From the NCBI RefSeq assembly GCF_000297095.1, contig NZ_AEEA01000128.1, positions 12,001 through 76,000 on the forward strand: a stretch of DNA of 64,000 bases. The letters are read 5' to 3'. Source of the stretch: Treponema primitia ZAS-1 (GTDB taxonomy: Bacteria; Spirochaetota; Spirochaetia; Treponematales; Breznakiellaceae). How positions within the stretch are numbered: the first letter of the stretch is position 1; each line of letters opens with the position of its first letter. The notes under the pieces are model-generated. The model was not told where the DNA came from. It made no database searches and saw only the letters and a list, made by a program, of their open reading frames with translations. This document shows positions 45,937-53,035 of this stretch, one piece after another. A program made the translations under genes and the position numbers.

Positions 45937-47244
45937 GTGGCAAGCTACTTTCTCGATCCCTTTGGCTGTGTGAAAAACCAGGTGGACGCAGAAACCATGA
46001 TGGCCGTTCTGGATCGGGCTGCCTGGTCTCGGGCGGAGGATGCTTCCGGCGCCGACCTTATCATCATCAATTCCTGCGGGTTTATCGAAAGCGCCAAACA
46101 GGAATCTATCAACGCTGTCCTGGCGTACCGAAAACAGTACCCCCATAAGAAGATCCTCCTCGCCGGCTGTCTGGCCCAGCGCTATCCAAAGGAGCTGGCC
46201 GATTCTCTCCCGGAAGCGGACGCCCTTTTCGGCAACACCGACCTCGCCGCCATCACTAAAACTGCGAACACAGTTACCGGAATAGATCAGGGGGAATTCG
46301 TAAGCGGTAATGAAGAAACCATTCCCCTATTAGGAGAGCGTCCCCTCCTTTCCCTGCCCGGGCAGGCCTATGTTAAAATCTCCGAGGGCTGTAATAACCG
46401 CTGTGCCTTCTGCGCCATTCCGGGCATACGGGGACCCCTGCATTCCCGGCCCATACCTTCTGTCTTGGATGAATGCCGCCGGCTCCTGGATCGGGGTATC
46501 CGGGAACTCTGCCTTATCGGTCAGGACTTAGGCTCCTACGGTTTCGATGCAGCCTCAGATCTACCGGAACTATTGGAAGCCCTGTCCTCCCTGGAAGGTC
46601 ATTTCTGGGTACGGCTTCTCTACATACACCCGGATAATTTCCCCCGGCCCATCCTGGAGATCTGCCGCCGGGACAAACGCTTCCTCCCCTACTTCGACCT
46701 CCCCTTCCAGCATGGTTCCGCCAAAATACTCCGCGCCATGAACCGCCGGCATGACGCAGCCGCCTACCTTTCCCTGATAGCGGAAATCCGCAGCGTTCTT
46801 CCGGAAGCGGTGATCCGTTCCACCTTCCTTACGGGCTTCCCCGGGGAAACCGAAGAGGACTTCCGGGAATTGCTGGATTTCCAGGCCCGGGCGGAAATGG
46901 ATTGGGTTGGAGTCTTTACCTATTCCCGGGAAGAGGACACCCCTGCGTATGATATGAAGCCCCGGATCGCCAAGAAAACTGCGGCCCAGCGGAAAGTCCT
47001 GATCGAAGAACTGCAGACGGCGATCACCGAAAAGCGGATGGATCGTTTCGTGGGGCGGACCATGGAAGTCCTGGTAGAGGAGGCGGTGGACGAAACCATC
47101 CACCTGGGCCGGCTCTACTGCCAAGCCCCGGAGGTGGACGGTTCCACCGTAATACGCTCGGACCACCCGCTTACACCGGGTACTTTTATACAGGGCAGGG
47201 TATTCGCCCGCGCGGGCTTTGATTTGGAACTATGCCCGTCATGA
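45937..47244 (+). CDS. rimO: Ribosomal protein S12 methylthiotransferase RimO
   Basis: Radical SAM enzyme that adds a methylthio group to the conserved Asp of ribosomal protein S12. The 435-residue product has the N-terminal UPF0004 domain with cluster cysteines (FLDPFGCVKNQVDAE, INSCGFIESAK, LLAGCLAQRY), the radical SAM motif C152-x3-C156-x2-C159 (EGCNNRCAFCAIPGIRGPLH) and a C-terminal TRAM domain (TMEVLVEEAVDETIHLGRLY). The RimO-specific IRG-x-x-R context is present. Start is GTG, 2 nt after the rodZ-like stop. It overlaps pcrA by 13 nt. Confidence 0.93.
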   Translation: MASYFLDPFGCVKNQVDAETMMAVLDRAAWSRAEDASGADLIIINSCGFIESAKQESINAVLAYRKQYPHKKILLAGCLAQRYPKELADSLPEADALFGNTDLAAITKTANTVTGIDQGEFVSGNEETIPLLGERPLLSLPGQAYVKISEGCNNRCAFCAIPGIRGPLHSRPIPSVLDECRRLLDRGIRELCLIGQDLGSYGFDAASDLPELLEALSSLEGHFWVRLLYIHPDNFPRPILEICRRDKRFLPYFDLPFQHGSAKILRAMNRRHDAAAYLSLIAEIRSVLPEAVIRSTFLTGFPGETEEDFRELLDFQARAEMDWVGVFTYSREEDTPAYDMKPRIAKKTAAQRKVLIEELQTAITEKRMDRFVGRTMEVLVEEAVDETIHLGRLYCQAPEVDGSTVIRSDHPLTPGTFIQGRVFARAGFDLELCPS

Positions 47245-49649
47245 TACCCTCCTATCTGGAAGCCCTCAACCCGGAACAGCGCCAAGCGGTGCTCCATACC
47301 GGGAAGGCCGCAGGGGACGCCCTTATGCATCCCCTGCTTATCCTCGCCGGGGCCGGTTCAGGGAAAACCCGGGTAATCACCACCAAAATTGCCTGGCTTA
47401 TCCGGGAACAGGGAGTGGACCCACGGTCCATCCTGGCAGTTACCTTTACGAACAAGGCTGCCCGGGAAATGGCCGAACGGGCACGGATCATTGACGACCG
47501 GGCCGGCTTTGCCATGCTGCGGACCTTCCACTCCTTTGGCGCCTGGTTTCTCCGCCGCAACGGAAACCTGGAGGGCCTTGGTTCCAACTTTATCATCTAT
47601 GATGATGATGATTCAGTCGCCCTGCTCTCCACCCTCCTGGAGGATCTCCCCAAGGCGGAGGTAAAACAGATCGCCCACGCCATCGCCCGGGCCAAGGACT
47701 ATTTCCTCTCCCCGGAAGACCCGGAACTGGACCTGATAGATTTCCACCCGGAATTTCGCCGTTACTATACCCAATACGAAGATAAGCTGGCCCGGATAGG
47801 CAATGTGGATTTTGGGGATCTGATCAAGAAGCCCGTAGAAATACTGCGCTCAAACCCCGAGGTGGCCCGGCGTTTCCATGACCGTTTCTCTGTGATCCTG
47901 GTGGACGAATACCAGGACTCAAACATCGCCCAGTTTGAATTACTGAAGGAACTCTGCGGACCCGCCACGTATATTTGCGTAGTGGGGGATGACGATCAGT
48001 CCATTTACCGCTTCCGCGGGGCGGAGGTACGGAACATCCTGGAATTCCCCGACCGCTTTGCCGGCGCCGATATCATCCGGCTGGAACGAAACTACCGGTC
48101 CTTTTCCCCCATCCTGGATCTAGCCTCTTCGGTGGTGGACAAAAACGAAGGCCGTCTGGGGAAAACCCTGGTGGCCCATCGGGGGGTCGGCAAAACTCCA
48201 ACCCTGGCCTTCCTTCCGGATCAGGATGCCGAAGCGGAATTCTGTGCAGAGCTGATCGAAAAATCCGTGCATAAAAAGGCTGCGGTCTACTCCGACTGGG
48301 CCATACTCTATCGTACCAATGCCCAGTCCCTTGGCTTCGAGACCGAATTCCTCCGGCGCCGTATTCCCTACCGGGTGGTGGGGTCCCTCAAGTTCTACGA
48401 GCGGGAAGAAATAAAGGACGCCCTGGCCCTGCTCTCCTTCCTGGTGAACCCCCGGGATGAAATCGCCTTCCGCCGGGTGGTGAACAAACCCGCACGGGGC
48501 GCCGGAACCGCCACGGTGGACCGCATCGTAGGGGAAGCTGCAGGAGGGGATCCGATACCCTCAGGAAACCCGGTCCCTTCGGGGGACCTGGCCGAGGCAG
48601 CCCGGCGGATCATGCCGGCCCTGCCTTCCAAAGCCCGCGCCGGGGTTTCTGCTTTCTTCAAAGCCCTGGAGGGGGGACTGTCCATGCTGACCCCGGAACC
48701 GCCGGAAAGTGCCGGGGATAACAACATTCTGATTTTTAATAGGAATACTGTGGAAGCAAGCGATGAGAATAACAACATTCTATATTTTAATAAAAAAACT
48801 GCGGAAGCAGCCGATGGAAAAAAGCGCCCCCGTAAGGGCAGCAAGAGGGAAGGCCTAAGCGCCGGTGAGGGGCTCTCGCCCTGTGTGGTGCGGCTCATTG
48901 ATGATTCGGGGATTGGGGAGTACCACCGGACCCACGACGACATCACGGGGTTTCAGCGTATCGGCAATCTCCAGGAACTGGCCAATGCGGCGAGTATTTA
49001 CCCCGCTACCCGGGCCGGGCTGTTGGAATTCCTGGAACATATTGAACTGGATCGTTCCATAGAACAGGAAACCGGAGATGAAGGGGAAAAAGGCACCGTA
49101 ACGCTAATCACGGTACACAATACCAAGGGCCTGGAATTCCGCCGGGTAATCATGACCGGCATTGAACAGGGGATCTTCCCCCGGGACGACAAGCTTGGGG
49201 ACGACCTGGAGGAGGAGCGCCGGCTCTTCTACGTGGGCGCCACCAGGGCCATGGATGAACTCTACCTGACTTCCTGCGCCATGCGCCGCATGTTCGGCCG
49301 TACCATGCCCATGAAACCGTCCCTTTTTATTGGGGAGGCGGATAAAAATGTTCTGCGAATCATAGGAAAGCCCCCCTTCGGCTTTGAAGGCCGGGGACTT
49401 CCTGACCAGAGCTCCGGCCGCAGGCCCGGGGTTCAGGGATCTGTAATCAAGCCCGTCTCCTCCTCGGATGGCCGGTGGAAAGTAGGAGACCGGGTATTCC
49501 ACGACGATCAGGGTTACGGCGCCGTAACGGAAATCCGGGAAAGTGATGAGGGGCCGGTAATCCGGGTCAAATTTGAAACCGGGAAGGATACCCGCTTCCT
49601 CAGCCTCCACCAAAGTTCAGGGTATACGAAGATAGGTAACGATGATTAA
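47232..49649 (+). CDS. pcrA: ATP-dependent DNA helicase PcrA/UvrD
   Basis: Superfamily 1A helicase of 805 residues for repair and for removing stalled RNA polymerase or RecA. Motif I AGAGSGKT (39-46), motif II VDEYQDSN, motif III VVGDDDQSIYRFRGA, motif IV/V with LERNYRS and VTLITVHNTKGLEFRRV, motif VI FYVGATRAMDEL. The C-terminal 50 residues (WKVGDRVFHDDQGYGAVTEI) match the Tudor-like RNAP-binding tail of PcrA. Residues about 496-530 hold a tandem low-complexity duplication, NNILIFNRNTVEASDE and NNILYFNKKTAEAADG, unusual for the family. Another ATG at 47241 is a possible start. It overlaps rimO and the next gene. Confidence 0.93.
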   Translation: MPVMIPSYLEALNPEQRQAVLHTGKAAGDALMHPLLILAGAGSGKTRVITTKIAWLIREQGVDPRSILAVTFTNKAAREMAERARIIDDRAGFAMLRTFHSFGAWFLRRNGNLEGLGSNFIIYDDDDSVALLSTLLEDLPKAEVKQIAHAIARAKDYFLSPEDPELDLIDFHPEFRRYYTQYEDKLARIGNVDFGDLIKKPVEILRSNPEVARRFHDRFSVILVDEYQDSNIAQFELLKELCGPATYICVVGDDDQSIYRFRGAEVRNILEFPDRFAGADIIRLERNYRSFSPILDLASSVVDKNEGRLGKTLVAHRGVGKTPTLAFLPDQDAEAEFCAELIEKSVHKKAAVYSDWAILYRTNAQSLGFETEFLRRRIPYRVVGSLKFYEREEIKDALALLSFLVNPRDEIAFRRVVNKPARGAGTATVDRIVGEAAGGDPIPSGNPVPSGDLAEAARRIMPALPSKARAGVSAFFKALEGGLSMLTPEPPESAGDNNILIFNRNTVEASDENNNILYFNKKTAEAADGKKRPRKGSKREGLSAGEGLSPCVVRLIDDSGIGEYHRTHDDITGFQRIGNLQELANAASIYPATRAGLLEFLEHIELDRSIEQETGDEGEKGTVTLITVHNTKGLEFRRVIMTGIEQGIFPRDDKLGDDLEEERRLFYVGATRAMDELYLTSCAMRRMFGRTMPMKPSLFIGEADKNVLRIIGKPPFGFEGRGLPDQSSGRRPGVQGSVIKPVSSSDGRWKVGDRVFHDDQGYGAVTEIRESDEGPVIRVKFETGKDTRFLSLHQSSGYTKIGNDD

Positions 49650-50445
49650 CGAAACCCTGTTACGCCGTGTCCCACCCATACTCCGGGCCCGGGACTTCCG
49701 CCTCTACACCCAGGACGGCCGCCGGCTGGTTGACCTCTGGCAATACGGCGGCGCAGCGATACTGGGCCACACCCCGGCGGGGCTTCTCCGGACCTTGAAA
49801 AATACCGCCCAGCGCGGCCTTTTCGCCCCCCTGCCCCACCCCCAGGAAAAGCGGCTGCTCAAGGCCCTGGCCACCCTGTTGCCGGGCATGACATTCCGGC
49901 TTTACCGCAGCGATACTGCGCTCCGTCACGCCCTGGAAGCCGGCGGTTTTCCCGAACCGGTTCTTTGGCGGCCGTTCCGGGACAGCGCCCTTCCACCGGA
50001 CCAGCCCTGTATCCCGGTACTCCCCCTGCCCTGGTCCGATGCGCTTGGAGTACTGGCTGTGCCGCCGGAAACCGCCGCCGCTTTTCCTCCATCGGAAATT
50101 ATCTCGGCGGTAATTCTGGCCGCCGCGACCCGTGGTGTCTACGACCTTATCGCCGCCACCCCGGCCCGGGGACAGGTGAGCTATCCCCGAATAGAGGAAG
50201 CCCTGGCAAACGAGGCCGCCGCCGGTAGATGGCTGCGGCAGGGCATATACCTTCACTGCAGCTTGCAACGAAGTTCCCCGCGCAGCCCGGACTTGAACGA
50301 TGAAGCGTACGGAAAAATCTTTACACATTTTCTGGAACACGGCTTTCTTATCCCCCCGGATCAGAACCAGCCGCTTATATTGCCCTGGGTACTGTCGGCG
50401 GGGGAAGAATCGAAGCTGGCGGAGCTATTGGCTAAGGCTATTTGA
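49642..50445 (+). CDS. Aminotransferase-like protein, degenerate class III type
   Basis: A 267-residue protein whose first 75 residues look like a class III PLP aminotransferase N-terminus (RDFRLYTQDGRRLVDLWQYG, then GAAILGHTPAGLLRTLKNTA, PHPQEKRLLKALATLLPGM). The central PLP domain with the catalytic Lys is absent: the length is about 150 residues short and no 'D-E-V-x-x-G' or Lys loop is seen. The end (GFLIPPDQNQPLILPWVLSA) resembles the aminotransferase C-terminal domain. It is open, GC-rich and coupled to pcrA by an 8-nt overlap, so it is probably expressed, but not as a normal transaminase. Confidence 0.5.
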   Translation: MINETLLRRVPPILRARDFRLYTQDGRRLVDLWQYGGAAILGHTPAGLLRTLKNTAQRGLFAPLPHPQEKRLLKALATLLPGMTFRLYRSDTALRHALEAGGFPEPVLWRPFRDSALPPDQPCIPVLPLPWSDALGVLAVPPETAAAFPPSEIISAVILAAATRGVYDLIAATPARGQVSYPRIEEALANEAAAGRWLRQGIYLHCSLQRSSPRSPDLNDEAYGKIFTHFLEHGFLIPPDQNQPLILPWVLSAGEESKLAELLAKAI

Positions 50446-50461
50446 TCCGGTGAACCATATC

Positions 50462-50490
50462 TTGAATTTAAACCCCCAACTGATGATACT
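50462..50490 (+). promoter_or_regulatory. Promoter before the 99-residue membrane protein, predicted leaderless
   Basis: TTGAAT at 50462-50467, 17-nt spacer, GATACT at 50485-50490, then 6 nt to ATG 50497. No ribosome-binding site. Confidence 0.6.
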
Positions 50491-50496
50491 ATATCC

Positions 50497-50796
50497 ATGG
50501 ATATTGGGGAGATACTCTATATATCGAGCCGGCTGTTTTTAGGAGCCCTGGCGGCTTTTCTTGCCATCATGCTTTGGTCAAAAACCAGGGATATGGCCTG
50601 GATGCTCATGGTTATCGGTACCATAGCGGCCTATGCTGAAATTGTGTACTCCATTCTCGGTCTATTCGGCATAACCCAGGGGACAGTACCCCTGGTAGGC
50701 TCCATCCCCTTACCCGCCCTGATACTGTCCAATCTACCAACCGGCTTCCTTATAGCCGCGTTTTTGGTTATGGTTATTCGTAAATTTCATCGTTAG
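50497..50796 (+). CDS. Small three-helix membrane protein of unknown function
   Basis: A 99-residue protein with three hydrophobic helices: LGALAAFLAIMLWS, MLMVIGTIAAYAEIVYSILGL and ILSNLPTGFLIAAFLVMVI. Charged residues are few (RDM between helices, RKFHR at the end). No family recognised. It has its own promoter and is followed after 14 nt by another small membrane protein gene and then rplM-rpsI. Confidence 0.6.
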   Translation: MDIGEILYISSRLFLGALAAFLAIMLWSKTRDMAWMLMVIGTIAAYAEIVYSILGLFGITQGTVPLVGSIPLPALILSNLPTGFLIAAFLVMVIRKFHR

Positions 50797-50810
50797 TTTT
50801 TGGAGGATGT

Positions 50811-51035
50811 ATGAAAGCATTGATTCTTGGAATTGTCATTATTGCGGCGGCGGTTTGTGCGGTTCTGCCTGCGGGCCTTGGCTGGTGGGGGGATGTATTG
50901 GCCTTTCTCCGGGGCGCTTTGCCGGTACTTGCGGCCCTTATCGGTCTTATCGCGGTATTTATCGGTATTGCGGATATCAAGGACCGGGCGGAGGCGAAAA
51001 AAGAGGAAAAAGAGAACCCTACTCAGGGGTCTTGA
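50811..51035 (+). CDS. Small two-helix membrane protein of unknown function
   Basis: A 74-residue protein: helix 1 LILGIVIIAAAVCAVLPAGL, helix 2 VLAALIGLIAVFIGIADI, then a charged tail DRAEAKKEEKENPTQ. TTGGAGGATG precedes the ATG. Not recognised. The gap to rplM is 62 nt and contains TTGACA followed by an AT-rich stretch, so rplM may have its own promoter. Confidence 0.6.
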   Translation: MKALILGIVIIAAAVCAVLPAGLGWWGDVLAFLRGALPVLAALIGLIAVFIGIADIKDRAEAKKEEKENPTQGS

Positions 51036-51097
51036 CATTTTTTTCCATTTTATGCGATTATTGTATCTTACTCCGTATATTAATGAGAAGGTTATGT

Positions 51098-51526
51098 ATG
51101 AAGACGATATTTGTAAAGCCCGCTGATGTAGAGCGGAAGTGGTTTATAATCAACGCCGAGGGCAAGGTTCTCGGCCGGATTGCGGCTAAGGCAGCTTCTA
51201 TTGTCAGGGGAAAAGAAAAGGCTGTATATGCTCCCCACCAGGAAGTTGGGGATTTTGTGGTAGTGGTTAACGCTGAAAAGCTTGTGGTAACCGGTAGAAA
51301 GTTCCAGAACAAGCTATACCATCATCACACAGGCTATGTGGGTGGACTTAAGACCGTTACCTACGAAAAGTTATCTGCCCGGCACCCCTCATCCCCCCTG
51401 GAACTGGCGATTAAGGGTATGCTCCCCAAGGGTCCCCTGGGCCGGAAGCTGTGGAAAAACGTTAAGGTCTATGCGGGGACAGAGCACCCCCACGCGGCGC
51501 AGAATCCCCAGGCTATTGAGTTATAA
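51098..51526 (+). CDS. rplM: 50S ribosomal protein L13
   Basis: A 142-residue large-subunit protein. The start MKTIFVKPADVERKWFIINA, then EGKVLGRIAAKAASIVRGKE, and the middle KLYHHHTGYVGGLKTVTYEK match L13 along its length, ending KVYAGTEHPHAAQNPQAIEL. ATG 51098 has GAGAAGG 6 nt upstream; a long in-frame extension upstream overlaps the small membrane gene and is not coding. It forms the conserved pair with rpsI. Confidence 0.97.
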   Translation: MKTIFVKPADVERKWFIINAEGKVLGRIAAKAASIVRGKEKAVYAPHQEVGDFVVVVNAEKLVVTGRKFQNKLYHHHTGYVGGLKTVTYEKLSARHPSSPLELAIKGMLPKGPLGRKLWKNVKVYAGTEHPHAAQNPQAIEL

Positions 51527-51602
51527 TTAGGCGTTATGCGAAACTCCGTTTCGCTTTGATCAAACTGTACGGCGTTTGCCGTACTAATTAGAGGTTATGT
51601 AG
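51525..51602 (+). repeat. rplM-rpsI spacer with two small hairpins between direct repeats
   Basis: A 14-bp near-direct repeat, AATTAGGCGTTATG (51525-51538) and AATTAGAGGTTATG (51586-51599), encloses two 7-bp hairpins: GCGAAAC-TCC-GTTTCGC (51538-51554) and GTACGGC-GTTT-GCCGTAC (51567-51584). It looks like a small foldback insertion inside a normally tight ribosomal operon. Confidence 0.65.
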
Positions 51603-51995
51603 GTGATTAAGAATCTTGGTATCGGAACCGGACGGCGGAAGACCTCGGTTGCCCGGGTATATGTCCGGGATGGGGAAGGTAAAATAGTGGTTAACGGCAA
51701 GGAGCTGAACCAGTATTTTTCCCTCAGTGAACACGCCATGGTGGTACGTCAGCCCCTTATGGTGACCGCCAACGAAAATAAGTTTGACATTCTGATCAAT
51801 GTCTACGGCGGCGGCCCCAACGGTCAAGCCGGTGCATGTCGTCATGGGCTTTCCCGGGCGCTCTGTCAGATTGATCAGACCAACTATACCGCCCTGCGGA
51901 GCAACGGTTTCCTTACCCGGGACTCCCGGATGGTAGAACGCAAGAAGTACGGTCAAGCCGGCGCCCGCCGCCGCTTCCAGTTCTCCAAGCGTTAA
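51603..51995 (+). CDS. rpsI: 30S ribosomal protein S9
   Basis: A 130-residue small-subunit protein: NLGIGTGRRKTSVARVYVRD, GGPNGQAGACRHGLSRALCQ and the C-terminal tail REKKYG-type sequence RKKYGQAGARRRFQFSKR that reaches the P site. Start is GTG with no clear ribosome-binding site other than GAGG 10 nt upstream. recX follows after 27 nt. Confidence 0.97.
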   Translation: MIKNLGIGTGRRKTSVARVYVRDGEGKIVVNGKELNQYFSLSEHAMVVRQPLMVTANENKFDILINVYGGGPNGQAGACRHGLSRALCQIDQTNYTALRSNGFLTRDSRMVERKKYGQAGARRRFQFSKR

Positions 51996-52022
51996 GCTAA
52001 GCTTGGGCTTAGGCCGCCTTCA

Positions 52023-52655
52023 ATGGTGGTTGCATCCGTAAAAACAACCGAAACAAAGGCCGGTCCGGTAATCCTCCGAATCGGCCTTTCGGATGGTTCC
52101 TTATTTTCCCTCAACTCCGTCTATCTTCCCCACCCTTTCCAGGGTGAGGATTATTTTTGCCCAAACAAAGAAATCACCCCCGAAGAAGAAACGGCTCTCC
52201 GTTTTGCCGCAGACTGTTTCCGTGCCGAGCGCGCCGCCCTGCAACTGGTAGCCCGTGCCGAGCAAACCCGGGCAGGCATTACCCGAAAGCTGGAACAGCG
52301 TGGCCACGCCCTCTCCCCGGTCCGGGCCGCAGTCTCCTACCTAACGGACCTTGAAATCGTAGATGACCGCCGTTTTGCCGAACGCTGGATCCAATCCCGC
52401 CTATACCGCGGCACAGACAGTCCCTTCCGCCTCATCACCGCCCTCTGTCAAAAAGGCATAAGCCAAACCATCGCCAAATCCGCCTGTAAAACCATCCTGG
52501 ACTTTGAAAAAGAAACCGCCCTCCTCCAAAAATACATAGCCAAAAAATACCCCCCCTCAGTTAACTCGGTCCGCCAGGACCGGTTCCTAAAACCCCAACT
52601 CAAGCGAGAAGGCTTTTCCCCCCAAGCCCTAGACTGGTACTGGGAAACCCAATAA
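52023..52655 (+). CDS. recX: RecX-family regulator of RecA
   Basis: A 210-residue protein built of RecX three-helix repeats: LVARAEQTRAGITRKLEQRG, VSYLTDLEIVDDRRFAERWI and SRLYRGTDSPFRLITALCQK, then GISQTIAKSACKTIL. The first 60 residues are an extra beta-like N-terminal extension (GPVILRIGLSDGSLFSLNSV). RecX caps RecA filaments. recA itself is not in the window. The 3' flank is the repeat region at 52688-52976. Confidence 0.82.
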   Translation: MVVASVKTTETKAGPVILRIGLSDGSLFSLNSVYLPHPFQGEDYFCPNKEITPEEETALRFAADCFRAERAALQLVARAEQTRAGITRKLEQRGHALSPVRAAVSYLTDLEIVDDRRFAERWIQSRLYRGTDSPFRLITALCQKGISQTIAKSACKTILDFEKETALLQKYIAKKYPPSVNSVRQDRFLKPQLKREGFSPQALDWYWETQ

Positions 52656-52687
52656 AGCCCCCCATCCTGACACCCCAGCAAGCCCCC

Positions 52688-52976
52688 CCGGCCGGGAAAT
52701 ACCCCCTCTTCGCACCATATGACATAGCTTCGGGCATACCCGCTACCCAGCCTGCCGTTCCAGCATGCAACTCCGGCCGGGAAATACCCCCTCTTGTACT
52801 ATCACCACCGTCGGGCGGGGGGAGGGGTACACCTGGCTTCATGTATATGGAATTCCCTGCCGGAGGAGACCCGCAGGGGCTCCATAGGCAGACTCTACAT
52901 GCACATGAAGACGGGTGTACCCCTCCCCCCGCCCGTCTTTGCCGATAATCCAAAAAACCGGGGGTATTTCCCGGCT
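52688..52976. repeat. Repeat cluster bracketing element B3
   Basis: The motif CCGGCCGGGAAATACCCCC with CTCTT occurs at 52688-52710 and 52773-52795 in direct orientation and, shortened, in inverted orientation at 52959-52976 (CCGGGGGTATTTCCCGGC). The second and third copies flank B3 as terminal inverted repeats about 200 bp apart. No gene is seen in 52656-53035. Confidence 0.75.
52812..52936 (+). repeat. Foldback element B3 (A/B family)
   Basis: Outer stem of about 22 bp, CGGGCGGGGGGAGGGGTACA(CC) against (G)GTGTACCCCTCCCCCCGCCCG; second stem TTCATGT / ACATGAA; third CTGCC / GGCAG. Core GGAATTCCCTGCC, GGAGGAGACCCG, GGGGCTCC, GGCAGACTCTACA. Followed by TCTTTGCCGATAA as after B2. Confidence 0.88.
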
Positions 52977-53035
52977 ACTAGACGGAAGATTCCGCATCTG
53001 TTACCATACATTAGAAATTAAACCCTAAGGAATAT

